Positions 33,820 to 42,892 are shown, counted from the first letter of the stretch. The stretch is DNA of 64,000 bases from Methanocella_A sp049676595 (GCF_049676595.1 NZ_CP187259.1:1674001-1738000), one strand, 5' to 3'. The notes: generated by a model from the sequence alone, not told the origin. Numbers and translations are program-made.

Positions 33820-35793
33820 ATGAAGCCCATGAACCGTAATACTCTGTTTATTGTCACCCTGGCAGCATCGTTGCTGCTTTTCGTGGCGCTGCTGGCTGTT
33901 TCCGTGTCAGGCAGCAAGCCGTCTGATCCGGTCTTCTACTACTTCTGGCAGCCGCAAAATACTGCCGGTCTGGAGACTTTCAAATCTGGAGCAGAGCTGG
34001 TCGAAACGTTTAAGAATTCTACCGAGCCGGCCTACCCGGAGTATGCCGACGGCGTCAGATCGTCTACCGGGATGCCAATGCTGGGCGCTGCACCTGCGGC
34101 TTCCACCGGCTGGAATAAGGCGGGTGGCATGGTGGCAGGCCAGGATTACTCGACGACCAACGTACAGGTGGCCGGAGTGGACGAGGCCGACATCATCAAG
34201 ACCGACGGCACGAACATCTACCTGGTCAGCAAGGGCCGGCTCATCATTGCGAAGGTGTATCCGCCCGGGGATGCAAAGGTGCTCTCTAATACCAGCTTCG
34301 GCAATTTCACTCCGAACGAGCTGTTCATCAGCGGTGACCGGCTGCTTCTTTTCGGCAGCGGCAAGGAAAGCTGCTACGAGCCCTGGGTCAGGGTCGACGG
34401 CAAAAGCATTTTACCGTCCCGGTGTCCATCGTCGTTTACCTCCGTCAGGCTGGTGGACATCTCTGATCTGTCTAACCCCGGGGTAGTCAAAACCATCGAT
34501 ATCGAAGGGAACTATATGACTGCCCGGATGATCGGCGACTACGCTTACTTCGTGATCAATACCCGCCCATATGTGGCCCGTCCCGAGGTTAAAAATGCCG
34601 ACGAGATCATACCCCTTTACCGCGTCGGCTCGGGCGCTTTCCAGCCTGTTGCGGAAGCCACTGATATCCGGTACATACCCCCGAAGTCGATCTCCAGCTT
34701 CGTGACAATCTGCTCGCTTTCGATGAAGGGCACTGGCGGTGACCTGGTGAAGGAGACGATCGCAGGCTCTGGTCAGGAGCTGTATGCCTCGCCCGACAAC
34801 CTCTACATCACTAAGTCGAGCAGCCCGTACTACTACAGGGAAGGCTCGGCGGGCAACGAGACCACTTCCATCGTGAAATTCCACCTCGCTAACGGGCAGA
34901 TCAGCTCCGCAGGCACGGGAAAAGTTCCCGGCCACCTGCTCAACCAGTTCTCCATGGACGAGCACGACGGCTACTTCCGGATAGCGACGACGAGGGGCAG
35001 CCTGTTCGACGAGAAGAACCCATCGACGAACAACATCTACGTCCTTGATAATGCCATGAACACCGTCGGTTCGCTCGAGGGCCTGGCGCCGGGAGAAAAG
35101 ATCTACTCCACCAGATTCATGGACTCCCGGTGCTACATGGTGACCTTCAAGAAAGTGGACCCGCTGTTCGTCATCGACCTCTCAGACCCCCGGAACCCGC
35201 AGGTACTGGGCAAGCTGAAGATCCCGGGGTACAGCGATTACCTGCACCCGTTCGATGAAACGCACATCATCGGCATCGGCAAGGAGGCAATCGATGCCAG
35301 TGAGGAACAGACCTCGAGCCGAAGCCTGGACTTTGCCTGGTATCAGGGTGTCAAGATGGCGCTGTTCGACGTCAGCGACGTGGAGCACCCCAAAGAGCTC
35401 TATAAAGTCGTGATCGGCGACCGTGGCACCGACTCCCCTGTGCTGACTGATCACCGGGCCTTCCTGTTCGACAAGAGCACTGGCCTGCTGGTGCTGCCCG
35501 TCACCGTGGCAGAGATCGAAGGCGAGCGGACCAGCGACAACCAGTATGGCGACTTCGTCTTCCAGGGCGCCTACGTGTACGACCTCAGCTTAGCGAACGG
35601 CTTCGTGCTCCGGGGTAAAGTGACCCAGTACGAGTCGAACGACGTCTTCAAGAAGAGTGGATTATATTTCCACGGTGATCGGTCTATCATGAGGAGCCTG
35701 TTTATCCGGGACGTGCTCTACACGATGTCCCAGAGCAGGCTGCAGCTGAACGATTTGAACACGCTGGAGAAGCTTAAAGCCATCGAGCTTTAA
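33820..35793 (+). CDS. Secreted/membrane-anchored beta-propeller protein (Beta_propel family)
   Basis: The 657-aa protein has an N-terminal signal or anchor (residues about 8-30, TLFIVTLAASLLLFVALLAVS). Visible hallmarks of the PF09826 beta-propeller family include STTNVQVAGVDEADIIKTDG, IYLVSKGRLIIAKV, and repeated blade segments (DISDLSNPGVVKTIDIEG; DLSDPRNPQVLGKLKIPG; DVSDVEHPKELYKVVIGD). It is likely extracytoplasmic. Relatives occur widely in archaea and bacteria, often near peptidases, with no settled role. ATG 33820 is preferred over the upstream start 33802, because the signal begins just after it. Confidence 0.85.
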   Translation: MKPMNRNTLFIVTLAASLLLFVALLAVSVSGSKPSDPVFYYFWQPQNTAGLETFKSGAELVETFKNSTEPAYPEYADGVRSSTGMPMLGAAPAASTGWNKAGGMVAGQDYSTTNVQVAGVDEADIIKTDGTNIYLVSKGRLIIAKVYPPGDAKVLSNTSFGNFTPNELFISGDRLLLFGSGKESCYEPWVRVDGKSILPSRCPSSFTSVRLVDISDLSNPGVVKTIDIEGNYMTARMIGDYAYFVINTRPYVARPEVKNADEIIPLYRVGSGAFQPVAEATDIRYIPPKSISSFVTICSLSMKGTGGDLVKETIAGSGQELYASPDNLYITKSSSPYYYREGSAGNETTSIVKFHLANGQISSAGTGKVPGHLLNQFSMDEHDGYFRIATTRGSLFDEKNPSTNNIYVLDNAMNTVGSLEGLAPGEKIYSTRFMDSRCYMVTFKKVDPLFVIDLSDPRNPQVLGKLKIPGYSDYLHPFDETHIIGIGKEAIDASEEQTSSRSLDFAWYQGVKMALFDVSDVEHPKELYKVVIGDRGTDSPVLTDHRAFLFDKSTGLLVLPVTVAEIEGERTSDNQYGDFVFQGAYVYDLSLANGFVLRGKVTQYESNDVFKKSGLYFHGDRSIMRSLFIRDVLYTMSQSRLQLNDLNTLEKLKAIEL

Positions 35794-35845
35794 GCTTCCC
35801 CTTTTTTTCAAAGCCTATATCTCGCTACAGTGCGTATAACTCATC

Positions 35846-36526
35846 ATGCAAGACTACGCCGCTGTGTCGAACCTTTTGATCACAAAGCTGGGGCTGAAGC
35901 GCAAGCCCATCGCTATCACTCTTCTGCCAGAGCGCCCGCCGATGGAGAAGCTGACCGAGCCTATCCGGCTGTGCGAGATGTGGGCAAGGGCGATGGGTGG
36001 CGAAACAGTCTATGCCACGGAAAAGGAAGAGACCTGCGGGGGTGGAGCCTACTATATGGGCCTGGCTGAAATGGCGCCAGTGCAGCGGAACGGCACGCTG
36101 TTATCAAAATTGTACCCCCTGTACGCAACACCCATGGCGGCTGTCCGCACCAACGAGCTCAGCCCCCGGATTCCCTTCGGCACTGGTCAGGCAACCGTAT
36201 GCTGTCCGCTGGACAACGCAGAAGGCTACGTAGACGTCGTAATGATCGTCTGCGATTCGGTGACGGCTATGAAGCTCGTCGACGCGGCGCTCTTCGAGAC
36301 CGGTGGATATGTATCCGGCATGACCGGTCCGGCAACATGCTCTGTCGCTGTGGCTCATACCTACTTATCGGGCGAAGTCAACTATTGTATGGCAGACGTC
36401 GGGGCGAGGGAGTACATGAAACTCACCCCGGACGAACTGATCGTGAGTATACCTGGCGACAGGCTCGCCGACGTAGTCCGGAATCTTGAAAAAACCACAG
36501 GGAGTGTGCTTTATGACCGACTGTAA
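35846..36526 (+). CDS. DUF169 family protein
   Basis: The 226-aa protein matches the DUF169 pattern common in methanogens: LGLKRKPIAITLL near the N-terminus, an early RLCEMWARA segment, CGGGAYYMGL, and a C-terminal TGGYVSGMTGPATCSVAVA block. Several cysteines are conserved in this family and could bind a metal or cluster, but no biochemical role is established. Its last 14 nt overlap the start of the next gene (ATG 36513), implying coupled expression. Confidence 0.85.
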   Translation: MQDYAAVSNLLITKLGLKRKPIAITLLPERPPMEKLTEPIRLCEMWARAMGGETVYATEKEETCGGGAYYMGLAEMAPVQRNGTLLSKLYPLYATPMAAVRTNELSPRIPFGTGQATVCCPLDNAEGYVDVVMIVCDSVTAMKLVDAALFETGGYVSGMTGPATCSVAVAHTYLSGEVNYCMADVGAREYMKLTPDELIVSIPGDRLADVVRNLEKTTGSVLYDRL

Positions 36527-37331
36527 AATTATATGCCTGGTCAACAACACCGCAGCCCCGGGCTACAAGGCCGAGCACGGCATTTCCTTCCATATCGAAT
36601 CCAGCTGTCTCAGGATGCTATACGATACGGGCCAGAGTGGCGACGTGCTCATCCACAACGCCAAAACCGCAGGCCTGGACTTCGGGTGGCTGGGTCTCAT
36701 CGTGCTCAGCCACGGGCACTACGACCACACCGGCGGGCTAATGAAGGCGCTGGAGAAATCCGGGACAATCAAGGTCATGGCCCACGAAGCGGCGTTCAAC
36801 CAGAAGTTCGCGCTGAGAGAAGGTAAGCCCGAAAGCATCGGCATACCTTTCAACGTGAAAAATCTGTGGAACTACTGTGACATCATCCTCCAGCAGGGGC
36901 CTTACACAATCTGCGGCGGCCTCTGGGCCACCGGCGAAATCCCCCGGGTGACGCCGTTCGAAGTCCCCCAGAGCCGGTTCATGGAAGAGCACAAAGGCGC
37001 CATGTGCACCGACTTCCTCAAGGACGACCAGTCGATCGTCGTCGACACAGACGATGGCCTCATGCTAATCAGCGGCTGCTGCCACTCCGGCGTCGTAAAC
37101 ACCATACTACAAGTCAAAGCCCTGTTCGGCCGGTATCCCACCACCATCGTCGGCGGCCTCCACATGGAAAGCGCCGACGAAGCCAGAATCGCCGCCACCG
37201 TCGAAGCGCTGAAAGAAGCCGGCGTCAAAAAAGCCATCCTCGGCCACTGCTCCGGCACTAAGATCATGGATGCTTTACGAGCGGCAGGCGTCGAAGTCGT
37301 GGCGCTCGAAGCTGGCATGCGCATCCTCTAA
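36513..37331 (+). CDS. MBL-fold metal-dependent hydrolase (COG1237 type)
   Basis: The 272-aa protein has a metallo-beta-lactamase fold of the COG1237 group: LSHGHYDHTGG metal motif (about residues 59-69), ISGCCHSGVVNT, VGGLHMESADE and LGHCSGTKIMDAL. Some relatives are annotated as dihydropterin/aminobenzene-phosphate synthases of methanopterin biosynthesis; that specific function is not shown here. ATG 36513 follows AGGGAGTG, so the longer frame from 36486 is less likely. Operon with the DUF169 gene. Confidence 0.85.
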   Translation: MTDCKIICLVNNTAAPGYKAEHGISFHIESSCLRMLYDTGQSGDVLIHNAKTAGLDFGWLGLIVLSHGHYDHTGGLMKALEKSGTIKVMAHEAAFNQKFALREGKPESIGIPFNVKNLWNYCDIILQQGPYTICGGLWATGEIPRVTPFEVPQSRFMEEHKGAMCTDFLKDDQSIVVDTDDGLMLISGCCHSGVVNTILQVKALFGRYPTTIVGGLHMESADEARIAATVEALKEAGVKKAILGHCSGTKIMDALRAAGVEVVALEAGMRIL

Positions 37332-37334
37332 ATG

Positions 37335-38310
37335 ATTGAACCACTGCGGCACGGCTCCTTATCTCGACAACTGGAAAACAGATGTTCTAACCACTGCGGC
37401 ACTGCGGTGCTGTGTTGCATTATTCTTATCTTCATGTTCGCCTTTTGAACGCCTGCAGTCGCAGGCGTTCTCGAGGCGATGCGATGACGATCGCTGCGCT
37501 GTGCCAGGATCACAGATTGAAACGGATTGCACTGATTTCACAGATGACCTTAGAATAAAATCGGTAGACGGCAAATCCATTTCTCATCGATTAGTATCTG
37601 TGCAATCTGTGGCATCTGTCGTAATCTGTGATCCTGGCACAGCGCAGCGATCGTCTTGCTGAGTCACTCCACCTGCAATAGCTCGGCCCAAAGAAGAGAA
37701 AATGAATTATGCAACACAGCAGCACAACGACACGGAGACAAATCGAGTAACAATAGCAGGATGGTTATTGGAACCACGGCGGCACGGCGGCACGGAGACA
37801 ACCCGTACCCGAATAGCAAGGCCCTCTTTTTAGATCCACGGCGGCACGGCGGGCTGACGGCACGGAGACAAATATGTTTTCCTTCCTTCAGGCTATTGAT
37901 CGAAAGTCAGGCTGAAACGATTAGATAGTAAGCTTATGGTTAATGCTCTGTCTTGGTGTCGTCGTGGACATAAAAAGAGTTCACTTATACCGGTTCACGA
38001 ATGTCTCTGTGTCGCCGTGCCGCCGTGGTTTTATTTACCACTGGCTTGTCGTGTATCGCCAATGTCTTGGTGTCGCCGTGCCGCCGTGGTTCAATCATTT
38101 GACTTATAGTTGTCGGGATAAGGAGCCGTGCCGCCGTGGTTTTATTTACCACTGGCTTGTCGTGTATCGCCAATGTCTTGGTGTCGCCGTGCCGCCGTGG
38201 TTCAATCATTTGACTTATAGTTGTCGGGATAAGGAGCCGTGCCGCCGTGGTTCAATCATTTGACTTATAGTTGTCGGGATAAGGAGCCGTGCCGCCGTGG
38301 TTACATTTTT
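37335..38310. repeat. Family A repeat array, with tandem 111-bp units
   Basis: The 993-bp gap 37332-38324 is almost entirely repeats. Left part: CCACTGCGGCAC/CCACGGCGGCAC motifs on the plus strand (37340-37870), interrupted by element B3. Right part (38010-38310): the minus-strand form GTGCCGCCGTGG, including a unit of 111 bp repeated twice head-to-tail (starting near 38028 and 38139) and further copies of a shorter sub-unit. Polarity changes in the middle, as in the array at 3053-3640. Confidence 0.8.
37487..37654. repeat. Family B palindromic element B3
   Basis: Perfect 32-bp inverted terminal arms, 37487-37518 and 37623-37654, enclose ~104 bp. The flank 37447-37480 carries a GAACGCCTGC-N4-GCAGGCGTTC palindrome and TCGAGGCGAT, also found beside B1. 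The element sits inside a family A array. Confidence 0.82.
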
Positions 38311-38324
38311 TGTCGGTGAATTGT

Positions 38325-38924
38325 TTACTCGAGCAACAGCAGTGTGAAAGTAGGCAACTGCGCAGCATTTAAAATATTCCTGTCAGCCACGACGTGGGTG
38401 TCGAGCCCTGCGTTTTTGGCCGTAGCGAAGACGTCGATGCCGGCGGATTCGAGTGAAGGCCTGGTGTCCACCGGAAACTTGCACCTCTTGTGCTCTTCCA
38501 GCGCGCAGACGTCGCATTTGCGGCACCGGTGGGCGCCGTAGGCGAAGGCTTTGTAGTACCCGGCGAGGAAGGCGTGGCGTTCCATATCGTAGATCGCCTT
38601 GCAGACGTGGAGGCTGAGTTTATCCATGGTCTTATGGATATCTTTTGGGGGGTAAGTGTCGAAGTCGAGGTACCCGTCGTACCGGATGAGGTAAGCGGTT
38701 GTATACTCGTCCAGGACCTTTCTGGTGTCTTCCGGGGCCGGGCTGTATGGCGGGCAGGTGAGCCTGGTGCCGTAGTTCTTGCAGCCGAACTGGCACTTGA
38801 GGCGTACCCAGTGGGCGGTTATCACTCTGGCCGGAGCCATTCGGACGAACGCCGAGGCGCCGCTGTCGAGGGCCATCTTTCTCAGCTCTTCTTCGATTTT
38901 CGGTCCTGTCATGAGATCACGCAT
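38325..38924 (-). CDS. DUF2284 family cysteine-rich metal-binding protein
   Basis: The 199-aa protein has LKCQFGCKNYGTRLTCPPYS at about residues 43-62 and a second cysteine group CRKCDVCALEEHKRCKFP at about 138-155. This is the DUF2284 pattern, thought to bind iron-sulfur or other metal centres and frequent in anaerobes. The number and spacing of cysteines suggest two ligand clusters. ATG 38924 or 38912 could be the start. Function unknown. Confidence 0.85.
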   Translation of the reverse strand: MRDLMTGPKIEEELRKMALDSGASAFVRMAPARVITAHWVRLKCQFGCKNYGTRLTCPPYSPAPEDTRKVLDEYTTAYLIRYDGYLDFDTYPPKDIHKTMDKLSLHVCKAIYDMERHAFLAGYYKAFAYGAHRCRKCDVCALEEHKRCKFPVDTRPSLESAGIDVFATAKNAGLDTHVVADRNILNAAQLPTFTLLLLE

Positions 38925-39061
38925 TGTAAACGATTGTGCCGGCTACGTAGAAATATCTTTTTTTACAATGCTCCATGCTATCCCCTGTCAGGGATTCGAT
39001 CGATTTTACGGCAGCAGAGAATATATGTATATTATGATCTAACTATTCTGCGGATTGGGTT

Positions 39062-39292
39062 ATGGGAGATACCAAAAACATCGCTAAAGACATGTTCAAG
39101 CAGCGGATAGTACAAGGTTTTACTGCTACAGTTGCCGTGATTAGCTTAACTTTCTGGTTCCTGGGCAACTGGTGGGGCAGCTATCTGGCAGCCATAGCGA
39201 TCATTATGTTCACAGTGGCTACTCTGCACTGGATAGACGATGAAGAAGTGATCGAAAAAGAGCACTTAGGCGGGCAGCCCGTAAAAAAGTAG
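39062..39292 (+). CDS. Small two-helix membrane protein
   Basis: The 76-aa protein has two adjacent hydrophobic helices (about 21-38 and 40-58, separated by a short GNWWGS turn), a basic N-terminus and an acidic C-terminal tail (HWIDDEEVIEKEHLGG). No family recognised. A TATA-like ATATATGTATATTATG tract at about 39019-39034 precedes it. Likely a hairpin in the cell membrane. Confidence 0.6.
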   Translation: MGDTKNIAKDMFKQRIVQGFTATVAVISLTFWFLGNWWGSYLAAIAIIMFTVATLHWIDDEEVIEKEHLGGQPVKK

Positions 39293-39378
39293 TGGCTGCG
39301 ATACCGAAGTAAAACTGGTCGTTAGCAGACTATTGGCGGCACATTACGGCCACGGCTTGTTTACATTTCGCCCATAAG

Positions 39379-39939
39379 CTATTTGCAGCCCAACAGAAGT
39401 TTAAACGCTTCGTACTCTTCTTTTATCGCGTCTTTACCCTGGGGACTAAGTTTCTTCCAGCTCCTCGCGAGCTTGGCTGTGATCCACGCATTTGCTTCCT
39501 CTACCCCCATACCTTTTTTCTGGAAGGCCAGGTAGTACAGCGATGGTATGGCCGCGAAGTGGGACATCGAATCGGCATCCGCTACGCAGATCGCCTCTTT
39601 CGTCGCCTTTTCCACCGGGACACTACCCCGGTGACAGTATATGCAGTACTGGACTTGTCTGATCTTTTCTTCGGGATAGCCGAGGTTAGCGAGTAAGGCT
39701 TCGGCCTCTCGGGCACCGTGGATGTGGTGCTCCTCGTATTGTGAAAAATCTTTTATACTCGCATAGTCGTGGAGCAGGGCTGCAAGCTCTACGATCTCGG
39801 TGTCCGCCCCGGTCTTCGCCGCCAGCTCTTTTGCGAAAGCGACGACGTTTACTATGTGGTATTTCCAGATACCGTAGCCGAAGCGGTTCGCATCTTGGAG
39901 ACAGGCTTTCTCGACTATGTCCGATATGGTCGGTATCAT
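39379..39939 (-). CDS. HD domain metal-dependent phosphohydrolase
   Basis: The 186-aa single-domain HD protein has a histidine in WKYHIVNVVAFA, the HD doublet in LAALLHDYASI, histidines in EEHHIHGAREAEALL and YCHRGSV, and an aspartate in CVADADSMSHF. HD proteins cleave phosphate esters of nucleotides and related molecules; the substrate is unknown. It lies just downstream of the COG1751 gene (gap 37 bp, same strand). Confidence 0.85.
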   Translation of the reverse strand: MIPTISDIVEKACLQDANRFGYGIWKYHIVNVVAFAKELAAKTGADTEIVELAALLHDYASIKDFSQYEEHHIHGAREAEALLANLGYPEEKIRQVQYCIYCHRGSVPVEKATKEAICVADADSMSHFAAIPSLYYLAFQKKGMGVEEANAWITAKLARSWKKLSPQGKDAIKEEYEAFKLLLGCK

Positions 39940-39976
39940 CAGACCCTGCAGGCGTTAATGTCAGATATCCCTTTCG

Positions 39977-40570
39977 TCATTCCCGGGACTTCTCCCTGGG
40001 CATGCAGACGAACTCCCGCACCTGCAGATCGAAGAAGCTATTAGCATGGGCCGGTTTGATCACGCAGGCCGTGTCGACTCCGGGCCAGGTGCCACCCATG
40101 GCGATGATCTCAGTCTTGCCGTCGACGGGCACGTAACCGCCATCTGCCGCCATGATGCTGATCTCCACGCACACTTTTGTCCCGACACCGATCAACGTCC
40201 TTAACGCCTCCGCTATCGACTCTACCCTCGAAGCGCCGCCGAGCCGTCTCGAGATGGAACGCTCCACTCCGGAAAGCGCGTGAGACATTTCGACTATGGG
40301 GATGTTCATTTCCTTCAGCTCCGCGAGGTATCGGTCTTCAAAGTCCCTCTGCCCGGGGCCCGAGAAGCCCACGTGGTGGCCTACGACGATTACCTTAACG
40401 TCTGTGCCGGCAAACGCTTTTGCCGCTTTCACACCAGTCTCCCCACTGACGCTGGCTACGACTGCGTACTTGATCCCCAGCTCTTTTGCCCGGTCTACCG
40501 CCAGCCTGATCGTGTCATCAGTATTCTGGCTGCCTGCCTTCTCGAAGTAAACGATGTCCCGCTTGATCAT
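39977..40570 (-). CDS. Pyruvate kinase alpha/beta domain-like protein (COG1751)
   Basis: The 197-aa protein resembles the C-terminal (PK_C) domain of pyruvate kinase without its catalytic barrel: FEKAGSQNTDDTIRLAVDRA, YAVVASVSGETGVKAAKAF, KVIVVGHHVGFSGPGQRDF and TKVCVEISIMAADGGYVP. Stand-alone proteins of this kind are common in archaea and of unknown role. The open frame extends to 40651, but that part is family B repeat DNA, so ATG 40570 is chosen. Confidence 0.82.
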   Translation of the reverse strand: MIKRDIVYFEKAGSQNTDDTIRLAVDRAKELGIKYAVVASVSGETGVKAAKAFAGTDVKVIVVGHHVGFSGPGQRDFEDRYLAELKEMNIPIVEMSHALSGVERSISRRLGGASRVESIAEALRTLIGVGTKVCVEISIMAADGGYVPVDGKTEIIAMGGTWPGVDTACVIKPAHANSFFDLQVREFVCMPREKSRE

Positions 40571-40696
40571 GATCAGAAGATTGCCGGCCGGTGAAATAAA
40601 CGTTGCTTCTGTGCCCGCGAACGTACACGAACGCTGCGCTGTGCCTGCCACCAGTCATATAACTCTTAAATAGTTGCACATGTGCTCGTGAACGTA

Positions 40697-40896
40697 CACG
40701 AACGCTGCGCTGTGACCGACTGGAAGCAGTCCCATGCATACAGGATCACAGATTACGCCAGATTCGACAGATTGCACAGATACTAATTGATAATCGAAAA
40801 GAAAAGAACTCGCAATATTCCTTTTATTTAAAATCGTCATCTGTGCAATCTGTTAAATCTGTAACAATCTGTGATCTGGCACAGCGCAGCGTTCGT
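40697..40896. repeat. Family B palindromic element B4 (left arm interrupted)
   Basis: The right arm 40866-40896 (AATCTGTGATCTGGCACAGC...) is typical. The left arm starts at 40697 (ACGAACGCTGCGCTGTG) but is split by about 27 bp containing a GACTGGAAGCAGTC hairpin before it resumes at 40741. A second partial left arm occurs at 40627-40645. The gap 40571-40962 holds no gene. Confidence 0.75.
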
Positions 40897-40962
40897 CTTG
40901 CTATCTCACCCTACCAAACGCGTGAACTATTTGTATCCGCATAGCATAGATCGTCCCGTATT

Positions 40963-41709
40963 ATGCGCATCATCGGCTACTCATCGATCGACAAGGTACT
41001 AGTGGTCAGCCCGGGGCCGGGGGTAATCGACATCTCTTCAGAGGTAGCCCTGACGCTGACCGGCCGGGGCTGCGCGGGGCGGTGGGAAGGAGAGAAATAT
41101 ATTCCATGCGACTGTCCCGAGGCACCTTATTGTCAGCAGTGCGCCGGTGTGGCCGATGCGTGCGTAATCTGCCGGGGGGAGTGCCGCAAGCCGGAGAGGA
41201 CGTGCAATGAGGAGCACTCGGTGTATCTGGCGATCTTTGCCCCCTCTACGGTCAAGGTCGGAGTATCGAGGACCTACCGGCTGGAGACTCGTCTGCACGA
41301 GCAGGGGGCGGATGAAGGCTACGAGATCGCCCGGTTCCCGGACGGCGAGGCGGCGAGAAGACTCGAGCGGGAGTTGAGCTCCAGATTTCCCGACCGCATT
41401 CCGTTTGCTGAAAAGATCAGGCCTGGCAGGATCGACCGGGCCGCCGTTGACACAGCCCTAAGCAACTTTACGCCTGTACGGCGCTTCGGCTTCCGGTATT
41501 TTCCTGGAGATGTATGGATGGCACCCATTCTGCTTAAGCCGGATATTCATAAGACGATTTCCGGGAAAGTGTTCGGGGTGAAAGGCCAGGCGCTTGTCCT
41601 CGAAAAGCACGATACGCTGTACGCGGTATATCTTGATTCACTTATTGGCTATGACTGCGAAGCCAGAAAAGGAAAAGAGCGCCTGCAGGTGTCTCTGTCA
41701 GGCTTTTAG
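40963..41709 (+). CDS. DUF2797 family protein
   Basis: The 248-aa protein shows the DUF2797 pattern: cysteine-rich CDCPEAPYCQQCAG and CVICRGECRKPERTCNEEH (about residues 49-85), then YLAIFAPSTVKVGVSRTYRLETRLHEQGA. The latter resembles a GIY-YIG nuclease-like core (YLA..KVGVSR). Zinc binding by the cysteines is likely. No experimental role is known to me; a nucleic-acid function is a guess. Confidence 0.82.
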   Translation: MRIIGYSSIDKVLVVSPGPGVIDISSEVALTLTGRGCAGRWEGEKYIPCDCPEAPYCQQCAGVADACVICRGECRKPERTCNEEHSVYLAIFAPSTVKVGVSRTYRLETRLHEQGADEGYEIARFPDGEAARRLERELSSRFPDRIPFAEKIRPGRIDRAAVDTALSNFTPVRRFGFRYFPGDVWMAPILLKPDIHKTISGKVFGVKGQALVLEKHDTLYAVYLDSLIGYDCEARKGKERLQVSLSGF

Positions 41710-41720
41710 CTTCTTTTTGC

Positions 41721-42185
41721 TTAGCGCTGCTCCGGCACACGAGCATCCTGGGCGGCTGTCGGCTCCGCAGGTATGTCTATGATGCGGTATTCTCTCTCGA
41801 TCTTGTTGCCGCGCCGTTCCAGGAAGCCCTCGTTGTGCAAACGGGAGAGGTACGTGGATACAGTGCTGATCTTGATCTCTTCGCCATAGGTGCGCCCATA
41901 GCGGTCTTTGACGTCGATGGTGTTGAACCAGGCGCCGCGATATTCAAACTTCAAGAATAGCTTTAGCCGATCCTTGATGGTCATCCTGTCGTCGGACAGG
42001 TCTTTAACGTCCTTCGCCATGACGGATGCGGCTTGAGCCTGAGCCGGGGCGCTTATGCCGCCAAACGTCTGGCGGATCGAGTTGATTGCCCTTTCCAGCT
42101 CATCGGCTTTCAGGTCTTCTCCGAGGATGGTGAAAGCTGTGATTTTACCGCTCTGGTTGTCAAGGCTGATCTTAATATCAACCAT
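41721..42185 (-). CDS. Hypothetical protein with C-terminal winged-helix-like region
   Basis: The 154-aa protein has an N-terminal ~50-residue segment (MVDIKISLDNQSGKITAFTI...). An Ala-rich linker follows, then a C-terminal region (about 70-140) typical of a winged helix: KDRLKLFLKFEYRGAWFNTI, STVSTYLSRLHNEGFLERRG, NKIEREYRI. A strong AAAGGAGGG site precedes the ATG. The upstream DNA has a 10-bp hairpin and two 63-bp tandem repeats, which suggests tight regulation, perhaps by itself. Confidence 0.65.
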   Translation of the reverse strand: MVDIKISLDNQSGKITAFTILGEDLKADELERAINSIRQTFGGISAPAQAQAASVMAKDVKDLSDDRMTIKDRLKLFLKFEYRGAWFNTIDVKDRYGRTYGEEIKISTVSTYLSRLHNEGFLERRGNKIEREYRIIDIPAEPTAAQDARVPEQR

Positions 42186-42226
42186 TTTACAGCCCTCCTT
42201 TATTCCTCGTTACATGGATGATTTTA

Positions 42227-42255
42227 AGAGGCGATCCCCCTACAGGATCGCCTCT
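42227..42255 (-). promoter_or_regulatory. 10-bp hairpin in the leader of the 41721-42185 gene
   Basis: AGAGGCGATC (42227-42236) and GATCGCCTCT (42246-42255) are exact complements around a 9-nt loop, 42 bp upstream of the start codon. It could be an attenuator, a protein-binding site or a terminator for upstream transcription. Confidence 0.5.
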
Positions 42256-42266
42256 AAATTGCTTTT

Positions 42267-42391
42267 CCAATCCATCCCATTTTGACTCAACAGTCATTGA
42301 CTGTCAAGTTTTGCCGTTTTGCGTTTTTTCCAATCCATCCCTTATGACTCAACAGTCATTGACTGTCAAGTTTTGCCGTTTTGCGTTTTTT
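42267..42391. repeat. Two tandem 62-63 bp repeats
   Basis: Units start at CCAATCCATCCC (42267 and 42330). Each contains GACTCAACAGTCATTGACTG, with overlapping ATGACT/AGTCAT and CAGTCA/TGACTG inverted repeats, followed by TTTTGCCGTTTTGCGTTTTT. A degenerate third copy begins near 42455. The copies lie upstream of the 41721-42185 gene and look like a multimerised control region. Confidence 0.75.
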
Positions 42392-42581
42392 GGTTGAATG
42401 ATTGTAAACGCACCTCAATACCCTGGGTGTTTGCCGTTTATGTGCAATTACTGCCCAATCCATCCCCATGTCTCAGGCGTAATCGTTGTTTGCCTTATTA
42501 CTACTCTATCTGACGCAGCTTGCTGCGTACTACATATCCATAGTAGTATCTCCGATTATATAAGCTTTTCGAGGAAAACCG

Positions 42582-42863
42582 GTTATTTTATTAGTGCTTA
42601 AGACTTAAGCACAAAATAACACATGTTTTAACTGATAATCCGTAGGATTTTCGAGTATTTATAAGTTCACCTGTTCACAGCTTTTAGTGCTATGTGAGGC
42701 GATCGGATGCTCTGGGAAACCAGAATTTGTGGTCGCTGGTATAATACTATCATGTAGAAAATCAGGGCTTTAATTTGTGCTGTTATTGATAAATACAGCT
42801 TAACCACAGATATTGCTCGGACAACGTTCACAGTGTGTTCACAAATTTTGGGGCATTGTGAAC
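42582..42863. other. AT-rich region with a long palindrome and GTTCAC sites
   Basis: The palindrome at 42582-42620 pairs GTTATTTT with AAAATAAC and GTGCTTAAG with CTTAAGCAC around a single A. Five copies of GTTCAC/GTGAAC follow (near 42664, 42672, 42826, 42837 and 42858). Two of them form GTTCACAA-N11-TTGTGAAC (42837-42863). No gene is present. Possibilities are an operator cluster or a replication-related site; nothing decides between them. Confidence 0.4.
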
Positions 42864-42892
42864 TGGTGGCATAATCGTGCTCGATAACAAAA

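Noticed and set aside
37335..38310. Possible CRISPR array
   Set aside because: Repeat units vary in length and orientation, spacing is irregular, and copies run into each other without spacers of constant size; no cas gene is present.
42267..42391. Short CRISPR-like tandem repeat
   Set aside because: Only two complete units, with no spacers between them; this is a simple tandem duplication.
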